DNA of 64,000 nucleotides from Certhia americana (Eukaryota > Chordata > Aves > Passeriformes > Certhiidae): NCBI GenBank assembly GCA_018697195.1, contig CM031864.1, forward strand, positions 22,354,370 through 22,418,369, given 5' to 3'. Position 1 is the stretch's first letter, and each line of letters begins with the position of its first letter. The notes under the pieces were generated by a model. It ran no database searches, was not told where the DNA came from, and saw nothing but the letters and a program-made list of their open reading frames with translations. Shown here one piece after another: positions 11,561 through 25,600 of this stretch. Both the position numbers and the translations under genes were made by a program.

Positions 11561-14500
11561 TTTTGTTTGATTGGTGGTCTGTGCCAAATAGCAATGGCAG
11601 GTTCCATGCTGGAGGGACAGTGTGTCTCTAGGAGAGTACAATGGTGTGTGTGAAAGTGCATTGTTTAATGGAACAGATGGGCTCAGGAATTCAGGATTTG
11701 CTGGGACTCCTGGTAAGTGTTTCTGGTGTCTAGCTTGGACACTTGAGTCTGCATTAGCTTTCAGGCCTTTTCCATGACCAGTCTTCCTTAGACTGTTAAA
11801 GATTACGAAGAAAAGATGGTGAAAGCATTGTGAAATAAAATGTTTGCTGTTTCAATTAAATACAATACAAAATATAAAATATACAATATATAATATTTTT
11901 TGTTCATTTGCTACTTTGTTTTACTAACTTTCCTCCTTTCATTTCTTGTTAACTGTAGAAGGTTTCAAAAAGGAAACATGTAACTGACAGTAATTCACCT
12001 GATTTGGGAGATGGTAATTGCATTTTCCCTCTTCTCCCCAAAGTTAGCTGAAATGGCCTGACTTGAAGCTGCTCTTGTTCAGACCTCATGCAGAGCAAAG
12101 CAAGGAGAATGCAGCTTCTGGTTTTGGTTCAGACTTTTGACTTGAAATCTTTCTTCTGGAGAAAGGCCGGCGCAGAGCTTTATCTTATCAGTCTGTTGAT
12201 AAGTTGTAACAGCATTAGGCTCTTTCAGGCATTGCTGTCAGCTGTTGTTCTGGTCACGGGCTCGGCTGTTGCAAAAGACTGTCTTGACAGGGTGAGACAG
12301 CTCTTTTTTCAGAAAATGATTAAAAAGGATGGGGATTAAAATGTATGTATACAGTGAATGGATGACAGCAGGAACATAGGTTTTGTATTCCAGATGTTTC
12401 TCAAAGCTTAACCAGAGCTGGATACTATGGCAATGTAATTCGGGTCATCCTTGGTGGGTCTAGTCTGGCTGTTCCTTGGCATCAGGGCAGCAATGCTAAA
12501 TGGTGCTGCAGTGAATCCTGAGCTTCCATGTGGTGATAGCAATCAGTTATAATGAGAAGTTTCATAATTTTCGCACATCTATTGTAGATCTAGTTTTAAG
12601 TCATGGCTTTTAACTGGGGTCAGCATTTTTCTGACCTACTTGCAATAGGCCTTTCTTTCCTCTGCTCTACGCTTCTTTTGTTTGTTAGACTTGATTTCAT
12701 CACAGACCTTGGGTTTTATCAGAGAGTGTTGTTTGGACTAACTCAATATTTCCATCTTCAACTCTTCTGGCTTCTATAAATGGTAAGCCTTTGTTGGTTT
12801 ATGCTTACAGATACATGTTTTCATGCTTTTAAGCCCCTCTTTGTGCATACTCTGTGTGTACTTGTGTTTATTTGTCAAATATGCATAATGTAAATGCAGT
12901 AAAACCTTCTGTGAAAATCCCTGGTTCTCTGAGATGTTGCAATAGAAAGATGTTATATTTTTTAAAGGGTAAGTACTGGGCTAGTGTTCATCTAGAATGC
13001 TACAGGATGTTATCCTTTTTGATATGCAAAGCCATATTATTGCTGAATGCTGTGGTTATTGATTTTTATGAAATTTCTTGCTCTAATAATGTGGGAAGGC
13101 AGCCCTTTATTCATGTATGTCAGTCTATAATTACTGAACTTAGGGGGATTTTCAGAAAATATAAAACAACTAGCCTCAGGACAGATTTATGGCTTCAAGA
13201 AATCTTAATATTCTTTACAGTTTTTCTGTATTTATTTTTCCTTTCTGTGTTTTGGTTCGGTTTTGTTTTTCTAAGATAGCAATCTGAGAAAACAGCTGAA
13301 ACGCCCCAAGGTGGACTTTCTGTTGGGGATCATCCTCAGGTTCAGTAAGTGGGTCTGAAGCCCTCGGATGAGAAGGACCATTGACATTTGAGCTAGAGAG
13401 TGACTGATGACAGTAGCTGGTTTGACCCTCCATGGAACAGGACCAGGGGAGAACACAGCTTTGGAGTTGTTTTCATGGCAGATACTGATATCTCAGTAAT
13501 GGTGTACTTGGTAGTGTTGCTCTTTTGTGTGGGCTAGGAAGCAGTAACTCAAGGGGAAGGACTCTTGACTTTGACCCTTGTTCCTTCTACTTTGTTCCAG
13601 TCCTGCTTCTCTTCGTGCACTTAACTCAGAAAGCAAATACCAGTTGTCTCTTTCAGATCTCCTTGTTCTATGAGTCTCTCTCTCTCTCTCAGCTCCTGCT
13701 TTGCTATATCCATTATCCTATGTGTACCCTCCTTCAGTCCTAATCTTGTTATTTCTGCTCCTGCATTCCTTGCCTGATCAGTTTCTGCGTCCTGCCACAT
13801 GTTCTGTTCTTCCCTCCTGTTCCAGATTCCTTGTCTCTATGTGTTATTTCCCTTTGTCTGTGCATGGATTTTATTTCTTTGCATGAGATGCATAGGATTG
13901 ATATTTACTTGCCATGTGGATGTCTTGCTGCTGTTGGGATAAAGAGCTGTTGTAACTGGCTTTACATGAATAGTTTGGTTTTACCCCTCTTGGCAGGGCA
14001 GGAGGCACATATCCTAGCCCAGTGGAAGAACAGGGCCAACTACAGGTTTTCAGAAATTTGTCTCATGTGGATGAATTTAGGTAGATTTTCTTGACAATAC
14101 ACAGTAGTGTATACCTGTGACACAATGGATAAATTCCTGTCAGAACTCAGTCATCTCTGGGAGTAACAGAGATTACCTTTTTTTTTTTTTTGTGAGAGTT
14201 AAGACAATGTATTTTTCATTAGCATTCTTCTTGGAAATAAGCAGGGCATTCTGAATAACTGATGTACATATGTACATATTTATTTTCATGCCCATGTGTG
14301 CACAAGAAAGCATCTGACAGTGTCAAATGTGGTTGATGAAAATGTGATCAGCTTTGCAATCACAAGCTTGACAAGAAGATCATGGAAGGTTTTGGGGTAA
14401 CATTTTAAGAGGCAAACTCTACACTGTTAATTAGAGTAGATCAGTTGAAATAATATTAAAGGTAATGGAGATGGACGGAACTTTCACAACTGAAGCATCA

Positions 14501-17500
14501 GGAATTGCATTGCCTTGGGCAAGTAATGTTACTGGGCACAATAGGTAGTTTATCTGTTGCTGCAGGTTCTATAGTCCTATAGAGGAGCTAGTGCTACAAA
14601 TTATCCAGCTATAATGCAATAATCCATCAGACATCTCCTCCTTTTGAAGGCTATTTAATCGAATGAACTGCAGTGTAAACAAGTTGTATAGTTACATAAA
14701 TGAAAGTCCCAGAAGGATGTGACTTACTCATTCTGTTGCCCTTCCAAACCAATTTTTTTTTTTTTTTTTAATTTGCAGTGGAAAATTTTAGAAGGATATT
14801 TCATTGTAGTAAACATTTAACTGTTCTAAATATCTCTATGTAAATTAATAGCAAATCTTCCATCCTTCTAAGAAAATAATTGACATTTTATGGAAGATAT
14901 TTAGGAAAGGCACCTTCTTCTTCCAGTAGTACTTGCAGCCAGAAATTAGTTTTGATTTACATGTTAAATTGGTAGTGTTGCTTAAATGAACCACTCTCAA
15001 CCTACAGGGAATACTGAGCAATAGTTTTGGGAAGTGTAATTGGAACTGCCCAGATAATGAATAAAATGTTTGTACAGTCTTTTCTCACTGAAGATGACAT
15101 CAATTAAGATGGTGACATCAATTGCACTTAAAATGCACTCTTAAAACCATTTTAATAAAACCTTCACTCTCATTTTGAGTTGAACCTAATTAACTTAGCG
15201 TAAGTTGAGGAGTTATCTATTTCTGTAATCATATTGCAGATTGACCACAGGGAAGATGTTATGGTTTTATTTTAAAAGTTTGTCATAAGCTAAAGCTGTG
15301 CATCACATATAGTAGAATATATACTTTCCAGTCTCTCATAAGCACTGTTTTCTTGACTAGTGCAGAGTGTAAGAGTTTTGCAGGTAAACTTGGTAGCAAA
15401 TGGTATTTTTTTATTCCACCTTTTTTTCGCAATGAAAGGAGTAACAGTGTGAGGGATTTGGGCTTTTGCACAGTCAGTGGTCTTGTCTTCTGAGGCTGCA
15501 TTTTGAATGCTCAAAGGTGGCACAATTATTGAAAGAAGCCAGCCTGCCTTCTGTAGTTCTTGGCTACTGGCTCTCTCCAGCATAAATACCAACAAAAAGT
15601 AGGCAGCTTATTTTTCATGTAGATGATACATTTCATCCCATTCTTTGCAGCTCACAAAATTACTTACCCCTGGACAGGTGTGCATGGGGGCACTGAATAG
15701 GACAGAGCTAGTGGTTTGCTGTGAAAAATTTGATTTAAATTGATCATCAACATGTTTTTCCACTAGTTTAATTGCTGATTGTTCCTGTTCTTTTGTTGTA
15801 CTCTATCTAGAACTCCAGGTCAGCAGGTCAAGTCTGCTGGCATATTTTCCTGTGCCTTCAGAATGGCGTTGCCTCTGGGCCATGCATTCATCTCCCTGTG
15901 TGTCACGCTGTTAGTGCTTTCTCTGCTGTACTCACTTTAAAGCACTATTTATGGGTTGAGATAATTCCTCCAAAACATAAACATGAATTATTTAATTTAT
16001 ATGTGACATCACTGTAAGTGATATAAACATATGTAATTGTGTACAGTATGCTGGGAAAGTATAATTTCTGTTATAATGCCTGTTATTTTTAACTGATTAC
16101 ACTATGTATTTGCTAAATTCATCTAGAATGGAAGAAATGACAGAGAGCTTCTTTTGCAGTTGACCTTTTCAAAGTTGAGTATTGCTGCTTGATGTATGCA
16201 CAGATTTTTCACTTCTGACAAGAAGAAATCCTGTGTCGTCCTCATTTATAATGTATAGACCTCTCTTTCCATATTTATACTATTTAAATGAAGAATACTT
16301 TGAGTTCTCAGAAATGCTGCTGTTGGAGTGCAGAAGGATGGTACCCAGCCTTCTGAGTGTACAGTTTGGAATTTGGTGAGGATCCTGGTGGCTTAATTAC
16401 TGTGCTGCTGCTTTTCTGATTAATGACTGAAACTTTGACTTATTGGACAACCAAAGACCATCTGAATTTCATTGTTTCTGAGGACATGCACAGCTTTGAC
16501 AGGTCAAGAGAAGGAAAAAAAAGTTATCTGACTTTTGGCTAAAATTCACTAATTCCTCAATTGCTCCTTCGAATTGATCAGGTCTTCTTGCTCAGAGAAG
16601 ATCTGTAAGTGTGAGAAATAGGAACCTCCGAATTCTTCAATCATTAAGTCTTATTTAGACAATACATTGGTACAAGTTATAGAGTCAAAATATAATGTGG
16701 AGCTGGATTCTCCACAAATCGACACCTTTCTGAATTCCAGTAGAAGCACTTGTGTCTGTAGTTAGGACAACTGCTTAGCAGTTTAATTGATTTCTTAAGA
16801 AGGGGGATTTTTGAAGGTAATAGAGTCTCTGAAAAATGCATTGATTAAAAAGAAATCAGTCTCACAGATGCATAATTTTATAATCTGTTTGGACTTGTAT
16901 ATCTAGAAGACCACTTGGTTGTTCTGTGGGCTCTGTGACGCTGGGAGTTGTGAGTTGTTTGCATAAGCATTATTGGTGCTGGCTCTGCATGGCTGGAAAG
17001 CCTTCTGTAGTTTCCTGCTTTTAAAATTGCCTGTAGGTTGTTGAGCTCTTAAAGTACAGTGAATGCATAAACAGTCTCACACCACCCCAAATCAAGCTTA
17101 CCTGGCTGTATTCTCACCTCAAAATCAGATTTTGTTTACAAGACTATATCAATAAACCTTTTGAAATTTTTGGTTTTATTTTTTCTTTTATCATCTTAAA
17201 CTAATATAGCACTGCAATATTTGGGATTACAAATACAGCTTTATTTAAAACAAACAGCTTTCAGTGAAATTGCATTACTTTTCTACTACTAAACACAGAT
17301 TTATATGTGAGGACTAGAACACCGAAGGTCTCCGAGTCCAATATTATAAATGTGAAAGCTTCCAGTAGCTAATATTTATGCTTTTTCTTATTTTCTGAAA
17401 GGTAATATTACTTGTTAGATACTCATAGTGAAGAGTTGAATATCCTTTTCTTTGTATGAAAGTGTAACAGTCTTCTCTGACTGATTGTGCAGTCATGACA

Positions 17501-20500
17501 TAGCTGAGGTGAAGATCCAACTTCAAACATTGCAAGATAAATCATTTCCACATTCTTGCTTAAGTGGCTATTTTAGTGTAGAGAAGCACATTTTCTGTTG
17601 AGTGCTAATGCCACTGTCTCCTTGACCCAAGGTCTTAACTATTCTGAGCAAAGTAGATTTGGTACTTAGTGTAAGAAAGAGTTTGCAAGTAAAACAGTTG
17701 TGCCATGTAGAAATTTTGAAATTTCTGTACCTTGTGGGATTTTGTCCACTGATAAAAGCATTGATTGAATGAAGTATACAAGGTATTAATAAACATATTC
17801 TCCTTATAGAAACTGGAGTGGTTGGCTGGGATCACAGCTTCGTACAGGACTGTGTAAGGGACCTCCGAGAAGGGTGCACGTTTCTCAAGTTATTGTTTTG
17901 GCCAGCTGCTCTGCCCTTGTTTTCAGCAATGAGATCTATTAGCATGAGGCATTTTGCTAACAGAGGAGGAAGTAGGAGTGTTTAATGTTGGTTAATGGAA
18001 ACAAGACTGTAGTTTTATCTTAATTTTGCTCTTTGAGGGCAGTCTGACAATTAATTCATGAGAAACAAAGTAATGGAATTATTTTTGTAGTCTTAGCAGA
18101 TAAATCTCTGGAATTTTGTTAACTAACAATGCTGGTTAAGCTTCAGTAGCTTTATTGCCACTGGGAATATAATGGCATTAACTACAGTCAGCTACATTTA
18201 ACTTGAGCTCAAGCCATGGCCATTTCTGCTTTCAATGTGCCACCTTTGAGATGTATTGCTGCTTTCAGTCTGAGTTGCTGATACTGTGTCATGATGTTCC
18301 CAAACCCATTGGGCAGTGGCAGTCCCATTACAGAAGAGCCTCTTCTGCCCCTGGATTGTCCCAGCTTGTGTTGTCAAATTTTTCCACAAATACAGAGAGG
18401 CCTTGAATATCTGAAAGGCTTTCTAAGTTTCAAAGAGGAAGAACATTTGCAGAAACAGGGAGAAAGTATATGCAATTATTCTGCTATTCTTTTGGCTGCT
18501 TATTTTTTAGTGGCCGCATAACATAATTCTAAAATTGAGCATTTATGTGGGAGTAAAAACAAGGATGCTCTTGCCCTGCTGCTCCTGGTGATTTTCCAAT
18601 TATTTTTCTAACACAGAACTGTCCAGCTGTATCTGCCAGCATAGAAAAAGCATGGGACAAGGTCTCTTGTCTGCTTCATGCTGTTCCTGCCTTTTGCAAG
18701 AATAGTCTTGCATCTCTCAAAGAGATGAGCTATGGTTTGGACAATCCTTCTCCTATTTCTGTTGTTTCCTCATCTCAAAAAAATGACCATAAAAGACAGA
18801 TGGCATTTACCTTTAAATGATTTTTTCTGGGTTTAATTCAAACAGCAACTTCAGTGACTGTTTATCAAATACCATCACACTGCTTACTTATTAAAGGAAA
18901 TAGAAAAATGTCTGACACAAAGGCGTCTGAAATGAAACACTCAATAATCACAGTATATCAAGATCTTACCTACTGGAAATACTGTGTGTCAATGTTAAAA
19001 ATAAAACACAGACTAAGTTAGTCCTGAGCATTTTCAAGTAAATTGTTTGAAACTGGAGAGAATGGATGGAAACTGAGTTTTCCTGGGACATAAACTTGGG
19101 TGCTTCAATTTGTGTTTCTTACAATAGATATTTCAGTCATGTGCATAATAAATGTAAAGTTGTTATTTAGTAATGTGAAGAATAATGTCAGCAATTATAC
19201 GGATGGGTAATGACAGTCCAACATCATTTTCTGGCTGAGGATACCAAGGGAAAAACTGTTATTACTCTGCAGTTGGTAAAGTATTGTATATATATTTTCT
19301 CATTCTCACTTCCTCCAAGCTGCTTATGTTACTATGCTCTTTTATGTCTGCATTATAGGGTGGACTAGAAAAGCTACAAATGAAAGATTCAGCTGCTATA
19401 AAAGAATTTGTGTAAAAAAGAAATTCCTTACTGGCTTTACAGGACTGCTCAGAGGAGTCAAACATTTATGGATATGGCAAGTAGCTATGTGGTGGAGCAC
19501 AAGGAACCATAAAGTCTAAGTAATATTGAATCCTGAAAAGTAAAAGCAAGTGTGGTGTATGTTTTATGTAATAAACATCTTTAAGGACACAAAGTAGCCA
19601 TAGAAAAGTCACTCAAGATCTTGCTTTCCTTTCTACTCCTCTTCAGTACACATGGGCACACAAAATTAGATTTTACCGAGTGAAAACACTCCATGCTTTT
19701 TTTCCCCTTTGTAAACATATTTGATTACACTTGCCTAGCTGCGTCATATTTCTAGTCTTTCTTTTTCCTCCTTGAAATGGAAAGATTTACACAGCGTCTG
19801 CAGTTGTATGAAACATGACAAAACGATTAGGTAATTGTTGGGCACAGTATGCTGAACATGTAAAACCTCATGTGACAGCATAAGGTATTAGCTGCAATTG
19901 AAGATAAATGTATATTCACATATGCTGCATACTAATTGGTGAAGTTCTGGTTGAGCTAGCATCTCCCATTTCCTTCTAACCTGAAAAATGTTTTCTTTAA
20001 AGTGGGATTGCAGTGGTGGTTTGTGCTTAAATTTAAGATGGTTTTATGTTTTTATTTTTATATTCCTTGGTTCTAGTAAGAATAGTTGTAGATAAGACAC
20101 AGGACAGATTTCCATGTTTTTAGGTGGAGGTGCTTTTAAGAAGTAACAGATCCTTTTATTGTTCTTTCAGTTAAACAGTGAAATATCAGTTAAGAATGGG
20201 TTGCACTGCAGGATGAGTTTACAGTTCTCAGGTAGCTGCAGGACAGTTGCATGAAAACTATTTTTGATAATTCCTTTTGTGCGAGGAAAATGTAATAAAA
20301 GAATAACTGATATTTCACAAAGTGTTTCTGAATATACAAAGTATATTTAGTGTTAATTTGCATATCCAACTTCACAGGCTTTTCATCATAAATATTTTTC
20401 TTTTTAAATTGATATTTCCTTTCACCATTGTTCTGAAAAGGAAGGGGAAAAAGAAGTCTTTGAAGTAAGTACCTATAGTTGAAATTAGCGTGGGCTGAGT

Positions 20501-22170
20501 TCAATGTAACACAGAAGCAACATCATCTCAAACTGGGACACAGAGGAGGAGACTTAGCTCATAAAGCACTTGGTGCAGTCAAAATATTTAGTTTGACATT
20601 TCTCTTGCTGTGGATTTCCAGGCTTTGATCTCCTTGCAGAGAAGATGGAGATTTGCAAGGGGCAAATTAGAGCCTAAATATTTAGTAAACCTTATGGTAC
20701 TTAGAACAATTTAAAAAATGGAGCATTTATTAATTGGACATTAGCATTAATTATTAGTGTGAATAAAAGCACTATTAGTTATTATTTGGCAGCTTTAGCA
20801 TCTAGAAGAAGCCCTTAAAATTGTCTTCATGTTTGAAAACCCCTTTTTTCCCTTCAGATTTATTAAAGTAGTACTAAATTTTTAGGTTTTCAGATGTAGA
20901 ATCTGAATTTCCTCAGCCTTTTTTTGCATTGCTTCTTGCCTTCTTGCTTTCTGCTTTTCTCCAGTTACCTTTTTCTTACCCTGAATAATTTTCTGTTAAT
21001 GGTTCTTTGTTTCTCTTCTGACCCGACTATGACTGTGACGTTTAACACACAAATAAGGACAATTTCTTCTTTTCTGGTGTTACAGGTTTATGTACACGAC
21101 TGTGATTGTCTTTGCAGAGAAACCACCTCTTTTGTTGGCTTCAACCAACCAAAAGCTCTGTATTTAAATTCTTAATTAAGACTTCTGTGCACGTAACTTT
21201 TTTTTTCTCAAAATCGTACACCTCCCACGTGAAGAAAATGCTCACTTGCAGGGTGCTGCCACTGCTATTTCTCTTTGACTGCGTTGTAGGGATTTTACAC
21301 CCTTTAACTTTCACACTGTGGGAGATGACTTTGCAGTGCATGGTGGAAGGAAGCACTGGGGAGCAGAGCAGCTCTGGCTTTAAAGCCAAGTCAGCTGTGC
21401 TGTAGAAGCTAAAAGCAAAAATCAGCAGTGTGGTGAAAATAAATTGTTGTCTGGGAGAAATATCTTATCTGTGGTGGTTCTGTGACATCACTGAACAACT
21501 GAAATAAATGTTTCATAGATGTGTCATGAAAGCAGCCCAACATCCTCATTAGAGGAAGTTCAGAATTTTTTTTAATAGACAAAAACCACCAGATTAGATG
21601 CCTTCTGCATGGCTCTAAGCACAGATGGACAAAAGTTTCTCATATTTAAGGGACTCTTTAAAGCAATGTATTCTGGTTAACTTCTTGTTCCTAATTGCAT
21701 CAGTATTTGAAATCTTCTTTTGCATTGCTGCTTGTAGCTTTGACACATTAATTTAAATAACCTAATATTTTTAGAATCTGTCTCCTTGGAATGGATAATC
21801 TCTACTGTGTTGTAGAGGAACATACTCCATGCAGATGCTCAGTGGAAGCATTTACTTTTCATTTTGGTTGCCTCAAAATTATTTTTTTATGTGTGGTCTC
21901 CTCTTTTTGTAAAGTTCAAGGTCAGTTTTATTAAAAATAATTGCGTGATTCATATCTGTCACTCAGTCCATCAAAACAGAAATGGAAAGGCTTCCACAGG
22001 AGTCTGCCTTGGGTTAACACCATCAGCTGTGTGTCAAACGGGGAAAGCTTTAGTACGCAAATACAAACAAGGGTCTTGGAAAATCCTCCGCACAGGAAAA
22101 CGGGCCGTTTGTCAGTTTTGTAGTGTTTACACGCCTTTCCCTATTGTGACAACAGATTTTATTTCCTAAA
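11561..22170. other. Intergenic AT-rich DNA, no gene recognised
   Basis: I see no coding gene. The longest frame is 141 codons at 12854-13279 on the plus strand; its translation is unstructured and rich in Phe, Cys and Leu, as expected from AT-rich non-coding DNA. Simple sequence includes an A/T-rich patch at about 11855-11900, a TC dinucleotide run at about 13675-13690, and T runs at 14178-14191 and 14753-14769. No splice-linked exon set could be assembled by eye. Confidence 0.6.
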
Positions 22171-22179
22171 GCCTGGTTA

Positions 22180-22550
22180 AGCCTCAGCGTCACCGCGTCT
22201 AACCCGAGACTGTCTAGGCCGTCGGGCGCGGGCCGGGGGGCCGAGGTGGCCATGGCGTGAGGCGGCCCCTCATGGCGGGGGCACAGAGCCCTTCCCGGCC
22301 TTTGGAAACCCTCGGAACCTGCGTGACCCCGCCAGCAGGGCCGGCTGCGGGCATGGAGGGGCTGCGGGCAGGGAAGGGCTCAGCCCGGGCTGTGGTCCCG
22401 CTGCCCTCAGAGCCCCCAGCCCGGCTCCTCCGCGGTGCCGCGCTGCCCACAGCAAGGGCCGGCCGTGCTGAGAGCGCTGCGGGCTGTGCCGGCCCGGCCT
22501 CTCCAGCAGCGCCCTTGCACTGCCAGGGAAGTGCGGAGGGATGAGAGTTC
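22180..22550. promoter_or_regulatory. Orphan CpG island
   Basis: An isolated block of very high GC content with about 35 CpG dinucleotides in roughly 370 bases (counted by eye) inside AT-rich intergenic DNA. It lies about 17 kb past the ZNF281 3' end. It has overlapping open frames on both strands (the longest 113 codons, minus, 22214-22555), but these follow from high GC and have no recognisable domain. CpG islands of this kind usually mark promoters, so an unannotated non-coding transcript could start here. Human LINC00862 lies between NR5A2 and ZNF281 as I recall, which makes a homologous locus possible but unproven. It could also be a GC-rich insertion. Confidence 0.6.
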
Positions 22551-22638
22551 AGCATTTCTATTTCTCTTCCTCTTTGCTGGTGACTTTGGGGCTCCGAATA
22601 CCGAATACCGTATTTTCATTGCTTCTTCTTTCCAAGGA

Positions 22639-22661
22639 TTTTTTTTTTTTTTTTTTTTTTT
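22639..22661. repeat. T23 homopolymer
   Basis: A 23-base T run about 90 bases right of the orphan CpG island. Read on the minus strand it is an A run, but no AATAAA precedes it on that strand and no target-site duplication was noticed, so a retroposon tail is not supported. Confidence 0.9.
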
Positions 22662-25600
22662 GAGCGAGAATAAAGCCTGGCTCATTCCTTGAAAGTAATC
22701 AGATTCAGTCTTCTGCAGTTTGAATGAGCATCTTAAGGCAGATTTACAAAATAGTCAACAGATGTGTGTTCCATGCCCGCAAATGGGAAAGCAGGTGTGG
22801 GTTTTTTGGTTTGTTTGGTTTTTTTTAAAATTTGGAATTTTTTTTCAGATGTATAATAGAGTATTGTCCAAGATGTCCTGAGGGAACTGGGAGTTTCCAT
22901 GAAGTTATCTTTCAGTATTCTTTTAAAGGAATAAATTTTATTCCTAAAATTCATGTTAGGCAATTCCTCATATTGCACTTTTCTGCCAAGAAACATGATT
23001 TCTTAATCAAGCTTGTACGGTCTGTTTTTGATTCAAATACTCGTTGTAATTGAATCCTGTGTTATCAGAGTGAGTGTACTTGTTCCCAATCACTAAAAAG
23101 TTACATAGTTTGCTGACATCTGCATATGGGTAGATTTGAAACTTGTTGTGTCCTGTAATCATTCCTCCTCAAAGAAAAGGCTTGGTGAGGAATGAGCCCT
23201 CAGGAGCTGCAGACTTGACGGCATTCCTGGAGGGGTCATCAAAATTCCTTTAATAGTCTGTTATTCAGTGGAGTCATAGCCTATTGTACTGTCTGAAATT
23301 CTGAGTTTTGCAAGTTTTGCTCAGTCTTAGAGCATACTGTTATTAAGTCAAGGATTCTTAGAGGTTTTTGTTTTTGTTTTGTTTGTTTTTATTTTGTTCC
23401 ATTTTGATCTGATCGCTTCAATCATTTCCACCAGCTAGACAGTGCTGTGAGGTATTTATAGGTTAAGCTGATCATTGTATCCCAATGATAACAGAGTTGT
23501 TTATTTTCCATATCGTGGTGATTCTGGATGTTATTCTTTCACTCCAGGGCTTACAGTTCAAGGGGAGAATCTTATTGTGGAAATGATAACCTTCAGGTAT
23601 TGCTTTAGAATTGAGTTAGTGGTGACTCAGATGTTTTAGTATTGAAATAATTCCATTTAATTATGTATTTTGAAGAAATTATTACTTAATTGTAATTTCC
23701 ACTCTGGTTTTCTCATTCCTTGACTGAAAAGAATTTTGCAGATAACATTTGATTTTTTTTTTTTTATTAATGATTATAGAATGGTTAGAGTTGGAAGTAA
23801 CCTTAAACATCTACTTCCAACCCCGAATTACTTGTTGAGAATATGCAAAATTTCTGCTCAGGTGAGCATCTGAACAGCTCCAGATGTTACTGTTTCCTCC
23901 CTAGGTAAGGGAGAAGAAAATGGGCTCAGTATCATGAAGCAATTTCCAAATGAACTTCCATGTCTGGAGAAGTGCAATGGACTTGGTAAGTTATTGTCTT
24001 GATACCACTGTTTGTAAAGGTGAAGGAAAGTTAAGAAGGGGAATCTCACTTAGTGGGGTGCATTGAAATGTGATTTCCTGCCAGCTGAGTGCAGAACCCC
24101 CATAAGGCCAAATTGTCCTTACCCTCCCTCTGCTACTGAGGTTGGGCCACTGCAGCAAGGGAGATTTGATGATGCTGCTTGTTAATTTTCCAGCAAATGA
24201 GCTGCTGCAGATTGGTAGGAAGTAACCCAGCATTTGGTTTTGTGGGTTTTTTTGTTGGGTATTTTTTATTTTTTTTTTAATCTTTAATAATGGCATTTGA
24301 GCTTGTTTCAAGTAGTTACAGATGTAACTCATAAATGGTTCACAAATTATTTTTCTTTTCTTTCTCTGACAAGTACAATCTTCAAGCAAGGAACTTTTCT
24401 CTACTTTTTCTTTCATTTTTTGGTTTTTCTTCCTTTGCTCTTTTTGACCTGAAGATTTGGGCCAGCTATCTATTATTTTGGCCTTCTAAACAATTTACAG
24501 TGTTGATGTAGCTGTGCAATATTTGTAAGCTGTGTTACACAGTTGAGAACAATTTTATTCGTGTATTAATTGCTTTGTAATTCCTACTAACTTCTGTAGA
24601 ATTAATTTAAAGAAATTTAAATTAAATGTGTTATAATTTCAAAATAGTGCATCCTGCAGAGGTGTATAATATTGAATATATATTCCCATGCATGAAAACT
24701 CCTGGAATCCTTTGACTCAAAACTGCCATTGGTTACAACATGAAGGTTGTGTTGGTTTTGTTTTTTTGGTTTTATTTTGTTTTGTTTTGGAATTTGCAAG
24801 TTTCACTCAGCTTTAGAGACTGTTGTAGTGTTAATGCAAAAGGTTTAAATAATAGCTCTGAAAGGATTAATTTGAAAAGACCGTAAGTTAAATCATTTAT
24901 TTACTATGAAATTTTATTACTTTAGATTTTTCATCTTGGAAAGATGGAAAAAGTGGTGATTGAATAACCTGTTTGTCTGGTTTGTTTGATTACTGAGTTA
25001 GGGAGCTGTCTTCCTTTTGCTAATTGTAGTACTCAACACACATTGTGTATTCTATTAGTGTTGTGGAAAGCAAAACTGGAAATGGAGGGTAGTGGATCCT
25101 TGGCAGCTTCTGAGCAGATGATTCTCTAAATGGACCAATGGTTAAAATAATTTGAAGCAAGCACTGTTTTACTTCTACAGCTAAAAGAATGGTGGCTGTT
25201 GTCATGAGCATCACTGAAGAAGAGGTATACTATGTCTATGTTTGGAAGATTTTCCAAATATTTCAGAGCAGAAAATAGAAGTGGCCTAGAAACATTTTGT
25301 GTGAAGCCAAGCTGGAGTTCTGAAACACATTCTTTATGCCTAATGAATATTGGCATAATTTTCTTTTTTAATATTAAATATTGTTTAGAGTAGTATTCAA
25401 GAATGACCCTTAACAGTAATTTCTCTCCCTTTTGGATTATCAGATGTGAGGTAGTCACAGAATAGCTGCAAACATATTATCTGTTCTGCCTTTGCTGTGG
25501 ATATTTGTGATTCACACCGAGATCAGTGTCTCAAGGGTTTTTTTCTTGTCCTTTTCTTTTGCTGTAATAGATTTATAATTAGTTCAGAGTAAATGAAGAG

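Noticed and set aside
22639..22661. T23 run as the tail of a minus-strand retroposon
   Set aside because: No poly(A) signal or gene-like sequence precedes the A run on the minus strand and no target-site duplication was noticed.
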